From Taudactylus pleione (taxonomy: Eukaryota; Chordata; Amphibia; Anura; Myobatrachidae), in the NCBI GenBank assembly GCA_031769625.1, contig JAUIMM010002538.1, forward strand, positions 831,773-895,772: a stretch of DNA of 64,000 nucleotides. Reading direction: 5' to 3'. The position numbers were made by a program, and so were the translations under genes. The notes beneath the pieces are model-generated. The model had not been told where the DNA came from, made no database searches, and saw nothing but the letters and a program-made list of their open reading frames with translations. This document shows, one piece after another, positions 52,459 through 64,000 of this stretch (the stretch's first letter is position 1; each line of letters starts with the position of its first letter).

Positions 52459-54136
52459 TGTATATGTAATAGGATTATATAAAGATGGGGAGGTGTATAT
52501 GTAACAGGATGTGTATAGAATGGGAGGTGTATGTGTAATAGAATATATATATAGAAGGGTAGGTGTATGTGTAATAGGATGTACATATAAAATAGGAGGT
52601 GTATGAGTAATAGGATGTATATGGAATGGGAAGTGTATGTGTATATATAATGGGAGGTGTATGTGTAATAGGATGTATATAGAATGGGAGGTGTATGTGT
52701 TATAGGATTTATATAGAAGGGAAGGTGTATGTGTAATAGGATGTATATATATAGAAGGGGAGGAGTATGTGTAATAGGATGTATATAGAATGGGAGGTGT
52801 ATATGTAAAAGGATGTATATAGAATGGGAGGTGTATGTGTAATAGGAGGTATATATAGAATGAGAGTTGCATGTGTAATAGGATGTATATATAGAATAGG
52901 AGGTGTATGTGTAATAGGATGTATATAGAATGGGAAGTTTATGTGTAATAGGATGTATATAGAATGGAAGGTGTATGTGTAATAGGATGTATATATAATC
53001 GGTGGTGTATGTGTAATAGGATGTATGTATAGAACGGGAGGTGTATATGTAAAAGGATATATAGAGAATGGGAGGTGTATGTGTAAAAGGATGTATAGAT
53101 AGAAGGGGAGGTGTATGTGTAATAGGATGTATATAGAAGGGAAGGTGTATGTGTAATAGGATGTATATATAGAATGGGAGGTGTATGTGTAATAGGATGT
53201 ATATATAGAAGGGGAGGTGTATGTGTAATAGGATGTATATATAGAAGGGGAGGTGTATGTGTAATAGGATGTATATATAGAATGGGAGGTGTATGTGTAA
53301 TAGGATGTATATAGAAGGGGAGGTGTATATGTGATAGGATGCATATATAGTAGGGGAGGTGTATGTGTAATAAGATGTATATATAGAAGGGGAGGTGTAT
53401 GTGTAATAGGATGTATATATAGAAGGGGAGGTGTATGTGTAATAAGATGGATATATAGAAGGGGAGGTGTATGTGTAATATGATGTATATATAGAAGGGG
53501 AGGTGTATGTGTAATAGGAAGGATATATAGAAGGGGAGGTGTATGTGTAATAGGATGTATATATAGAAGGGGAGGTGTATGTGTAATAGGATGTTTATAG
53601 AAGGGGAGGTGTATGTGTAATAGAATGTATATATAGAAGGGAAGGTGTATGTGTAATAGGATGTATATATATGGGGAGGTGTATGTGTAATAGGATGTTT
53701 ATAGAAGGGGAGGTGTATGTGTAATAGGATGTATATATAGAAGGGAAGGTATATGTGTAATAGGATGTATATACATGGGGAGGTGTATGTGTAATAGGAT
53801 GTATATATAGAAGGGGAGGTGTATGTGTAAAAGGATGTATATATAGAATGGGAGGTGTATGTGTAATAGGATGAATATAGAAGGGGAGGTGTATGTGTAA
53901 TAGGATGTATATAGAAGGGGAGGTGTATGTCTAATAGGATGTATATATAGAACGGGAGGTGTATGTGTAATAGGATGTATATATAGAATGGGAGGTGTAT
54001 GTGTAATAGGATGTATATATAGAAGGGGAGGTGTATATGTAATAGGATGTATATTGAAGGGGAGGTGTATGTGTAATAGGATATATATATAGAAGGGGAG
54101 GTGTATGTGTAATAGGTTGTATATATAGAAGGGGAG

Positions 54137-56870
54137 GTGAAGGATGTATATATAGAAGGGGAGGTGCATGTGTAATAGGATGTATATATAGAATGGGAGG
54201 TGTATGAGTAATAGTATGTCTATAGAATGGGAGGTGAATGTGTCATAGGATGTATATATAGAAGGGGAAGTGTATGTGTAATAGGATGTATATATAGAAG
54301 GGGAGGTGTATGTGTAATAGGATGTATATAGAAGAGGAGGTGTATGTGTAATAGGATGTATATATAGAAGGGGAGGTGTATGTGTAATAGGATGTATATA
54401 GAAAGGGAGATGTATGTGTAATAGGATGTATATATAGAATGGGAGGTGTATGTGTAAAAGGATGTATATAGAAGGGGAGGTGCATGTGTAATAAGATATA
54501 TATATAGAAGGGGAGGTGTATGTGTAATAGGATGTATATATAAAAGGGGAGGTGTATGTGTAATAGGATGTATATATAGAAGGGGAGGTGTATGTTTAAT
54601 AGGATGTATATAGAATGGGAGGTATATGTGTAATAGAATGTATATATAGAAGGGGAGGTGTATGTGTAATAGGATGTATATATAGAAGGGGAGGTGTAGG
54701 TGTAATAGGATGTATATTGAAGGGGAGGTGTATGTGTAATAGGAAGTATATATAGAAGGGGAGGTGTATGTGTAATAGGATGTATATATAGAAGGGGAGG
54801 TGTATGTGTAATAAGATGTATATAGAAGGGGAGGTGTATGTGTAATAGGATGTCAATAAAAGGGGAGGTGTATGTGTAATAGGATGTATATATAGAAGGG
54901 GAGGTGTATGTGTAATAGGATGTATATAGAAGGGGAGGTATATGTGTAATAGGATGTATATGGAAGGGGAGGTGTATGTGTAATAGGATGTATATATAGA
55001 AGGGGAGGTGTATGTGTAATAGGATGTATATAGAAGGGGAGGTATATGTGTAATAGGATGTATATAGAAGGGGAGGTGTATGTGTAATAGGATGTATATA
55101 TAGAAGGGGAGGTGTATGTGTAATAGGATGTATATATAGAAGGGGAGGTGTATGTGTAATAGGATGTATATAGAAGGGGAGGTGTATGTGTAATAGGATG
55201 TATATAGAATGGGAGCAGTATGTGTGATAGGATGTATATATAGAATGGGAGGTTTATGTGTAATAGGATGTATATAGAAAGGGAGGTGTATGTGTAATAG
55301 GATGTAAATAGAAGGGGAGGTGTATGTGTAATAGGATGTATATATAGAAGGGGAGGTGTATGTGTAATAGGATGTATATATAGAAGGAGAGGTGTATGTG
55401 TAATAGGATGTATAAATAGAAGGGGAGGTGTATGTGTAATAGTATGTATATATAGAAGGGGAGGTGTATGTGTAATAGGATGTATATATAAGAAGGGGAG
55501 GTGTATGTGTAATAGGATGTATATATAGAAGGGGAGGTGTATGTGTAAAAGGATGTATATAGAAGGGGAGGTGTATGTGTAATAAGATGTATATAGAAGG
55601 GGTGGTGTATGTGTAATAGGATGTATATATTGAAGGTGAGGTGTATATGTAATAGGATGTATATATAGAAGGGGAGGTGTATGTGTAATAGGATGTATAT
55701 ATAAGAAGGGGAGGTGTATGTGTAATAGGATGTATATATAGAAGGGGAGGTGTATGTGTAATAGGATGTATATAGAAGGGGAGGTGTATGTGTAATAAGG
55801 TGTATATAGAAGGGGAACTGTATGTGTAATAGGATGTATATATAGAAGGGGAGGTGTATGTGTAATAGGATGTATATATAGAAGGGGAGGTGTATGTGTA
55901 ATAGGATGTATATATAGAAGGAGAGGTGTATGTGTAAAAGGATGTATATAAAATGGGAAGTGTATGTGTAATAGGAAGTATATAGAAGGGGAGGTGTATG
56001 TGTAATAGGATGTATATAGAAGGGGAGGTGTATGTGTAATAGGATGTATATATAGAAGGGGAGGTGTATGTGTAATCAGATGTATATAGAAGGGGAGGTG
56101 TATGTGTAATAGGATGAATATATAGAATGGGAGGTGTATGTGTAATAGGATGTATATAGAAGGGAAGGTGAATGTGTAATAGGATGTATATAGAAGGGGA
56201 GGTGTATGTGAAATAGGATGTATATATAGAAGGGAAGGTGTATGTGTAATAGGATGTATATAGAAGGGGAGGTGTATGTGTAATAGGATGTATATAGAAT
56301 GGGAGGTGTATGTGTAATAGGATGTATATATAGAATGGGAGGTGTATGTGTAATAGGATGTATATATAGAAGGGGAGGTGTATGTGTAATAGGATGCATA
56401 TAGAAGGGGAGGTGTATGTGTAATAGGATGTATATAAAATGGGAGGTGTATGAGTAATAGGATGTATATATAGAATGGGAGGTGTATGTGTAATAGGATG
56501 TAAATAGATGGGGAGGTGTATGTGTAATAGGATGTATATATAGAATGGGAGGTGTATGTGTAATAGGATGTATATAGAATGGGAGGTGTATGTGTAATAG
56601 GAAGTATATATAGAAGGGGAGGTGTATGTGTAATAGGATGTATATATAGAAGGGGAGGTGTATGTGTAATAGGATGTATATATAGAATGGGAGGTGTATG
56701 TGTAATAGGATGTATATAGAAGGGGAGTTGTATGTGTAATCAGATGTATATATAGAATGGGAGGTGCATGTGTAATAGGATGTATATATAGAAGGGGAGG
56801 TGTATGTGTAATAGGATGTATATATAAAATGGGAGGTGTATGAGTAATAGATGTATATATAGAAGGGGAG
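54137..56870. repeat. 2.73-kb internal duplication of the minisatellite, copy 1
   Basis: Starts at the truncated unit GAGGTGAAGGATG (54134-54146). The same rare unit order, including GTATGTCTATAGAATGGG, GTGTCATAGG, GTGTAGGTG, GGGAGCAGTATG and TAAATAGATGGGG, recurs 2729-2734 bp to the right. Confidence 0.85.
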
Positions 56871-59590
56871 GTGAAGGATGTATCTATAGAAGGGAGGTGC
56901 ATGTGTAATAGGATGTATATATAGAATGGGAGGTGTATGAGTAATAGTATGTCTATAGAATGGGAGGTGAATGTGTCATAGGATGTATATATAGAAGGGG
57001 AAGTGTATGTGTAATAGGATGTATATATAGAAGGGGAGGTGTATGTGTAATAGGATGTATATAGAAGAGGAGGTGTATGTGTAATAGGATGTATATATAG
57101 AAGGGGAGGTGTATGTGTAATAGGATGTATATAGAAAGGGAGATGTATGTGTAATAGGATGTATATATAGAATCGGGAGGTGTATGTGTAAAAGGATGTC
57201 TATAGAAGGGAGGTGCATGTGTAATAAGATATATATATAGAAGGGGAGGTGTATGTGTAATAGGATGTATCTATAAAAGGGGAGGTGTATGTGTAATAGG
57301 ATGTATATATAGAAGGGGAGGTGTATGTTTAATAGGATGTATATAGAATGGGAGGTATATGTGTAATAGAATGTATATATAGAAGGGGAGGTGTATGTGT
57401 AATAGGATGTATATATAGAAGGGGAGGTGTAGGTGTAATAGGATGTATATTGAAGGGGAGGTGTATGTGTAATAGGAAGTATATATAGAAGGGAGGTGTA
57501 TGTGTAATAGGATGTATATATAGAAGGGGAGGTGTATGTGTAATAAGATGTATATAGAAGGGAGGTGTATGTGTAATAGGATGTCAATAAAAGGGGAGGT
57601 GTATGTGTAATAGGATGTATATATAGAAGGGGAGGTGTAATGTGTAATAGGATGTATATAGAAGGGGAGGTATATGTGTACATAGGATGTATATGGAAGG
57701 GGAGGTGTATGTGTAATAGGATGTATATATAGAAGGGGAGGTGTATGTGTAATAGGATGTATATAGAAGGGAGGTATATGTGTAATAGGATGTATATAGA
57801 AGGGAGGTGTATGTGTAATAGGATGTATATATAGAAGGGGAGGTGTATGTGTAATAGGATGTATATATAGAAGGGGAGGTGTATGTGTAATAGGATGTAT
57901 ATAGAAGGGGAGGTGTATGTGTAATAGGATGTATATAGAAAGGGAGCAGTATGTGTGATAGGATGTATATATAGAATGGGAGGTTTATGTGTAATAGGAT
58001 GTATATAGAAAGGGAGGTGTATGTGTAATAGGATGTAAATAGAAGGGGAGGTGTATGTGTAATAGGATGTATATATAGAAGGGGAGGTGTATGTGTAATA
58101 GGATGTATATATAGAAGGAGAGGTGTATGTGTAATAGGATGTATAAATAGAAGGGGAGGTGTATGTGTAATAGTATGTATATATAGAAGGGGAGGTGTAT
58201 GTGTAATAGGATGTATATATAAGAAGGGGAGGTGTATGTGTAATAGGATGTATATATAGAAGGGGAGGTGTATGTGTAAAAGGATGTATATAGAAGGGGA
58301 GGTGTATGTGTAATAAGATGTATATAGAAGGGGTGGTGTATGTGTAATAGGATGTATATATTGAAGGTGAGGTGTATATGTAATAGGATGTATATATAGA
58401 AGGGGAGGTGTATGTGTAATAGGATGTATATATAAGAAGGGGAGGTGTATGTGTAATAGGATGTATATATAGAAGGGGAGGTGTATGTGTAATAGGATGT
58501 ATATAGAAGGGGAGGTGTATGTGTAATAAGGTGTATATAGAAGGGGAACTGTATGTGTAATAGGATGTATATATAGAAGGGGAGGTGTATGTGTAATAGG
58601 ATGTATATATAGAAGGGGAGGTGTATGTGTAATAGGATGTATATATAGAGGAGAGGTGTATGTGTAAAAGGATGTATATAAAATGGGAAGTGTATGTGTA
58701 ATAGGAAGTATATAGAAGGGGAGGTGTATGTGTAATAGGATGTATATAGAAGGGGAGGTGTATGTGTAATAGGATGTATATATAGAAGGGGAGGTGTATG
58801 TGTAATCAGATGTATATAGAAGGGGAGGTGTATGTGTAATAGGATGAATATATAGAATGGAGGTGTATGTGTAATAGGATGTATATAGAAGGGAAGGTGA
58901 ATGTGTAATAGGATGTATATAGAAGGGGAGGTGTATGTGAAATAGGATGTATATATAGAAGGGAAGGTGTATGTGTAATAGGATGTATATAGAAGGGGAG
59001 GTGTATGTGTAATAGGATGTATATAGAATGGGAGGTGTATGTGTAATAGGATGTATATATAGAATGGGAGGTGTATGTGTAATAGGATGTATATATAGAA
59101 GGGGAGGTGTATGTGTAATAGGATGCATATAGAAGGGGAGGTGTATGTGTAATAGGATGTATATAAAATGGGAGGTGTATGAGTAATAGGATGTATATAT
59201 AGAATGGGAGGTGTATGTGTAATAGGATGTAAATAGATGGGAGGTGTATGTGTAATAGAATGTATATATAGAATGGGAGGTGTATGTGTAATAGGATGTA
59301 TATAGAATGGGAGGTGTATGTGTAATAGGAAGTATATATAGAAGGGGAGGTGTATGTGTAATAGGATGTATATATAGAAGGGAGGTGTATGTGTAATAGG
59401 ATGTATATATAGAATGGGAGGTGTATGTGTAATAGGATGTATATAGAAGGGGAGTTGTATGTGTAATAAGATGTATATATAGAATGGGAGGTGCATGTGT
59501 AATAGGATGTATATATAGAAGGGGAGGTGTATGTGTAATAGGATGTATATATAAAATGGGAGGTGTATGAGTAATAGGATGTATATATAG
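56871..59590. repeat. 2.73-kb internal duplication of the minisatellite, copy 2
   Basis: Second copy of 54137-56870. The offset shrinks from 2734 to 2729 bp along the copy, mainly because some GAAGGGGAGG tracts have become GAAGGGAGG (for example near 57491, 57555 and 57770), with a few insertions. Substitutions are rare, so the duplication is recent or the differences are consensus errors. Confidence 0.85.
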
Positions 59591-59639
59591 AAGGGGAGGT
59601 GTATGTGTAATAGGATGTATATAGAAGGGGAGGTGTATG

Positions 59640-61437
59640 TGTAATAGGATGTCAATAGAAGGGAAGGTGTATGTGTAATAGGATGTATATATAGAAGGGG
59701 AGGTGTATGTGTAATAGGATGTATATAGAAGGGGAGGTATATGTGTAATAGGATGTATATAGAAGAGGAGGTGTATGTGTAATAGGATGTATATATAGAA
59801 GGGGAGGTGAATGTGTAATAGGATGTATATATAGAAGGGGAGGTGTATGTGTAATAGGATGTATATAGAAGGGGAGGTGTATGTGTAATAGGATGTATAT
59901 AGAATGGGAGGTGTATGTGTAATAGGATGTATATATAGAATGGGAGGTTTATGTGTAATAGGATGTATATAGAAGGGGAGGTGTATGTGTAATAGGATGT
60001 AAATAGAAGGGTAGGTGTATGTGTAATAGGATGTATATATAGAAGGGGAGGTGTATGTGTAATAGGATGTATATATAGAAGGGGAGGTGCATGTGTAATA
60101 GGATGTATATATAGAAGGAGAGGTGTATGTGTAATAGGATGTATAAATAGAAGGGGAGGTGTATGTGTAATAGTATGTATATATAGAAGGGGAGGTGTAT
60201 GTGTAATAGGATGTATATATAGAAGGGGAGTTGTATGTGTAAAAGGATGTATATAGAAGGGGAGGTGTATGTGTAATAAGATGTATATAGAAGGGGAGGT
60301 GTATGTGTAATAGGATGTATATATAGAAGGGGAGGTGTATGTGTAATAGGATGTATATATAGAAGGGGAGGTGTATGTGTAATAGGTTTGTATAAATATT
60401 TAGGAGGTGTATGCGTAATAGGATGTATATATAGAAGGGGAGGTGTATGTGTAATAGGTTGTATAAATATAATGGGAAGTGTATGTGTAATAGGATGTAT
60501 ATAGAAGGGGAGGTGTATGTGTAATAGGATGTATATAGAAGGGGAGGTGTATGTGTAATAGGATGTATATATAGAACGGGAGGTGTATGTGTAATAGGAT
60601 GTATATAGAATGGGAGGTGTATGTGTAAAAGGATGTATATAGAAGGGGACGTGTATGTGTAATAAGATGTATATAGAAGGGGAGGTGTATGTGTAATAGG
60701 ATGTACATATAGAAGGGGAGGTGTATATGTAATAGGATGTATACATAGAAGGGGAGGTGTATGTGTAATAGGATGTATATATAAGAAGGGGAGGTGTATG
60801 TGTAATAGGATGTATATATAGAAGGGAGGTGTATGTGTAATAGGATGTATATAGAAGGGAAGGTGTATGTGTAATAGGATGTATATATAGAATGGGAGGT
60901 GTATGTGTAATAGGATGTATATATAGAAGGGGAGGTGTATGTGTAATAGGATGTATATATAGAAGGGGAGGTGTATGTGTAATAGGATGTATATATAGAA
61001 TGGGAGGTGTATGTGTAATAGGATGTATATAGAAGGGGAGGTGTATATGTGATAGGATGCATATATAGTAGGGAGGTGTATGTGTAATAAGATGTATATA
61101 TAGAAGGGGAGGTGTATGTGTAATAGGATGTATATATAGAAGGGAGGTGTATGTGTAATAAGATGGATATATAGAAGGGGAGGTGTATGTGTAATATGAT
61201 GTATATATAGAAGGGGAGGTGTATGTGTAATAGGATGTATATAGAATGGGAGGTGTATGTGTAATAGGAAGTATATATAGAAGGGGAGGTGTATGTGTAA
61301 TAGGATGTATATATAGAAGGGGAGGTGTATGTGTAATAGGATGTATATATAGAATGGGAGGTGTATGTGTAATAGGATGTATATAGAAGGGGAGTTGTAT
61401 GTGTAATAAGATGTATATATAGAATGGGAGGTGCATG
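59640..61437. repeat. 1.8-kb internal duplication of the minisatellite, copy 1
   Basis: Contains the marks GGATGTCAATAGAAGG (59647), TGTATAAATATAATGGG (60460) and GATAGGATGCATATATAGTA (61051), all found again 1778-1798 bp further right. Its right part also matches about 52900-53500, so pieces of this block are present at least three times. Confidence 0.8.
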
Positions 61438-63005
61438 TGTAATAGGATGTCAATAGAAGGAAGGTGTATGTGTAATAGGATGTATATATAGAAGGGAGGT
61501 GTATGTGTAATAGGATGTATATAGAAGGGGAGGTATATGTGTAATAGGATGTATATAGAAGAGGAGGTGTATGTGTAATAGGATGTATATATAGAAGGGA
61601 GGTGAATGTGTAATAGGATGTATATATAGAAGGGAGGTGTATGTGTAATAGGATGTATATAGAAGGGGAGGTGTATGTGTAATAGGATGTATATAGAATG
61701 GGAGGTGTATGTGTAATAGGATGTATATATAGAATGGGAGGTTTATGTGTAATAGGATGTATATAGAAGGGGAGGTGTATGTGTAATAGGATGTAAATAG
61801 AAGGGTAGGTGTATGTGTAATAGGATGTATATATAGAAGGGAGGTGTATGTGTAATAGGATGTATATATAGAAGGGGAGGTGCATGTGTAATAGGATGTA
61901 TATATAGAAGGAGAGGTGTATGTGTAATAGGATGTATAAATAGAAGGGGAGGTGTATGTGTAATAGTATGTATATATAGAAGGGGAGGTGTATGTGTAAT
62001 AGGATGTATATATAGAAGGGGAGTTGTATGTGTAAAGGATGTATATAGAAGGGGAGGTGTATGTGTAATAAGATGTATATAGAAGGGGAGGTGTATGTGT
62101 AATAGGATGTATATATAGAAGGGGAGGTGTATGTGTAATAGGATGTATATATAGAAGGGGAGGTGTATGTGTAATAGGTTGTATAAATATAAAGGGAGGT
62201 GTATGCGTAATAGGATGTATATATAGAAGGGGAGGTGTATGTGTAATAGGTTGTATAAATATAATGGAAGTGTATGTGTAATAGGATGTATATAGAAGGG
62301 GAGGTGTATGTGTAATAGGATGTATATAGAAGGGGAGTGTATGTGTAATAGGATGTATATATAGAACGGGAGGTGTATGTGTAATAGGATGTATATAGAA
62401 TGGGAGGTGTATGTGTAAAAGGATGTATATAGAAGGGGAGGTGTATGTGTAATAAGATGTATATAGAAGGGAGGTGTATGTGTAATAGGATGTACATATA
62501 GAAGGGGAGGTGTATATGTAATAGGATGTATACATAGAAGGGAGGTGTATGTGTAATAGGATGTATATATAAGAAGGGGAGGTGTATGTGTAATAGGATG
62601 TAATATAGAGGAGAGGGTATGTGTAATAGGATGTATAGAAGGGAGGTGTATGTGTAATAGGATGTATATATAGAATGGGAGGTGTATGTGTAATAGGATG
62701 TATATATAGAAGGGAGGTGTATGTGTAATAGGATGTATATAGAAGGGGAGGTGTATGTGTAATAGGATGTATATATAGAATGGGAGGTGTATGTGTAATA
62801 GGATGTATATAGAGGGGGGTGTATATGTGATAGGATGATATATCAGTAGGGGAGGTGTATGTGTAATAAGATGTATATATAGAAGGGGAGGGGTATGTGT
62901 AATGGATGGTTTATGATGGGAGGTGTATGTGTAATAGATGGATTTATAGAAGGGGAGGTGTATGTGTATATGATGTATATATAGATGGGGAGGTGTTTGT
63001 GTAAT
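61438..63005. repeat. 1.8-kb internal duplication of the minisatellite, copy 2 (degrading)
   Basis: Copy of 59640 onward with many single-base losses. The offset falls from 1798 to 1778 bp across about 1.4 kb. G-run shortening is common, and further distortions occur at 62600-62950 (for example GTAATATAGAGGAGAGGG). The right limit is where recognisable units disappear. Confidence 0.75.
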
Positions 63006-64000
63006 AGAGGGTAGATAGAAGGGAGGTGGGTTGTGGATGGATTGTAGATGGGTGGGTAGGGGTTGAGGGGGGTGTGTGGTGTGAAGAGGAGTGTGTGTTG
63101 ATGGGGTGGGGTTGTGGAGGGTGTGTAGTGGAGGGGATGGGGTTGTGGTGGGAGTGTTTGTGTTGGAGTGGTGGTGGGGTTGTGTTGGTGTTGTGTTGGG
63201 TTGGTGAGGGGTTGTGGTGGTGTGATGGGGTGGGGAGGGTAGTGGTGGAGTGTGTGTTGGGGTGGGGAGGGGGTATTGGTGGGTTGTGTGTTTGGGGAGG
63301 GGTTGGGGGTTGTGGTGGGTGTGTGTTGGGTGGGTGGTGGATTTGGTGGTGAGTGTTGGGTGGGGTAGGGGTTGTGGTGGGTTGTGTGTTGGGGGGGGTG
63401 GGGTAGTGGAGGGTGTTGTAGGGTGGGGTGGGGTTGTGAGGGTGAGTGTTGGTGGGTGGGGTGTGGGGGTTGTGGTGGGTTTGTGTTGGGGTGGGGGTGG
63501 GGGGTTGTGGTGGGTGTGAGTGTGGGGTGGGGTGGGGTTGTGGAGTGTGTGGGTAGGGGGTGGGGGTTGTGGTGGGTGAGTGTGTTGGTGGGGTGGGGTT
63601 GTGGTGGTGTGTGTGTTGGGTGGGGTGGGGTTGTGGTGGTGTGTGTGTTGGTGTGGGGTGGGGGTTGTGGTGGGTGTGTGTAGGGGTGGGGTTGTTGGGG
63701 TGTGATGGGGTAGGTGGGTTGTGGTGGGGTGTGGTGGTTGGTGGTGGGGGTGTGGAGGGTGTGTGAGTGGGTGGGGGTGGGGGTTGTGGTGGGTGTGTGT
63801 GTTGGTGTGGGGGTGGGGGTTTTGGTGGGTGTGTGTTGGGTTGGGGTGGGGGTTGTGGATGGTGTGTGTTGATGGGAGGGGGTGGGGGTTGGTGGTGGGT
63901 GTGTGTTGGGGTGGGGGGGGTGGGGGTTGTGGTGGGTGTGTGTGTTAGGGGTGGGGGTGGGGTTGAGTGTGGGTGTGTGTTGGGGTGGGGGTGGGGGTTG
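63006..64000. repeat. Nearly pure G/T tract with dense G runs
   Basis: The plus strand is almost only G and T, with very few A and essentially no C. A loose ~35-36-bp rhythm is visible (GGGTTGTGGTGGG at about 63468 and 63503), built from TTGTGGTGGGTGTGTGTTGG and GGTGGGGGTGGGGG. This period equals that of the neighbouring minisatellite, and the change from one to the other between about 62880 and 63060 is gradual. No gene is supported here. It is either a diverged A-poor offshoot of the array or a poor-quality consensus. Confidence 0.8.

Larger units (their letters stand above)
52459..63005. repeat. 34/36-bp AG/T-rich minisatellite array
   Basis: Tandem units built from TGTATGTGTAATAGGATG followed by TATATATAGAAGGGGAGG (36 bp) or the form with one TA less (34 bp). 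Roughly 300 units. The plus strand has almost no C; the few C-bearing units (GTGCATGTG, GTCAATAG, GAACGGGAGG) act as lineage marks. The left 500 bp are most divergent and the centre most uniform. Near the right end single-base losses increase and the pattern decays around 62600-63005. The reverse strand carries long open frames only because 36 is divisible by three. Confidence 0.95.

Noticed and set aside
57584..62497. Minus-strand open frame of 1637 codons in the minisatellite (also 54596-56902, 57985-59655 and 59949-61436)
   Set aside because: Low-complexity Ile/Leu/Tyr/Thr/Pro/His repeats produced by the 34/36-bp units; overlapping alternatives are open in other frames.
63026..63948. Gly/Val/Trp/Cys-rich plus-strand open frames in the G/T tract
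   Set aside because: With almost no A, stop codons are rare, so open frames are expected by composition.
63006..64000. Telomeric repeat at the window end
   Set aside because: No TTAGGG or TTAGGG-like hexamer periodicity; the rhythm is about 35-36 bp.

Overview
This window looks like repeat-dense, non-genic DNA from a vertebrate nuclear genome. No host gene was recognised. The only real protein-coding content is one decayed endogenous retrovirus (ERV) on the minus strand. The host class is not shown directly. Gamma/epsilon-type retroviral features, very long LTRs and huge satellite blocks would fit an amphibian or another large-genome vertebrate, but that is a weak inference.

Layout. (1) 1-37583 is an unbroken 75-bp satellite of about 500 monomers. 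It has clear higher-order structure: four ~4-kb units in A-B-A-B order at about 10.8-27.1 kb, and three copies of a ~2.4-kb block at 1-1.8, 27.35-29.75 and 29.75-31.7 kb. (2) 37588-49382 is an 11.8-kb provirus, antisense to the window, with two ~1.64-kb LTRs. Read on the minus strand the order is 5' LTR (47745-49382), tRNA-Pro-like primer binding site, leader with a splice donor, gag, an in-frame UAG, protease, reverse transcriptase, RNase H, integrase, env and 3' LTR (37588-39234). It inserted into the satellite: the satellite phase resumes across the element with a 4-bp target duplication (GGAT/GTAT). The two LTRs differ at roughly 4% of sites by my hand count. Gag, pol and env all carry stops and/or frameshifts, so it is not intact. 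(3) 49383-52458 is more 75-bp satellite. It contains a 66-bp scrap of the LTR edge (51152-51217) still joined to the same satellite sequence, so the LTR/satellite junction was duplicated after integration. (4) 52459 to about 63005 is a different minisatellite with 34/36-bp units, almost free of C on the plus strand, with nested 2.73-kb and 1.8-kb internal duplications. (5) About 63006-64000 is nearly pure G/T sequence with many G3-G6 runs. It keeps a ~35-36-bp rhythm and may be a degenerate continuation of the minisatellite or a low-quality consensus end.

How the parts relate. The satellite was the integration target and later recombined around the provirus. The retroviral genes once formed a Gag / Gag-Pol readthrough / spliced Env system typical of class I (gamma-like) elements. 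The very long open frames in both tandem arrays follow from repeat lengths that are multiples of three and are not treated as genes. I did not find a convincing new biological system. The most informative signals are the duplicated LTR junction, the layered satellite architecture, the C-depleted 11.5-kb strand, and the change to G/T-only sequence at the right end.
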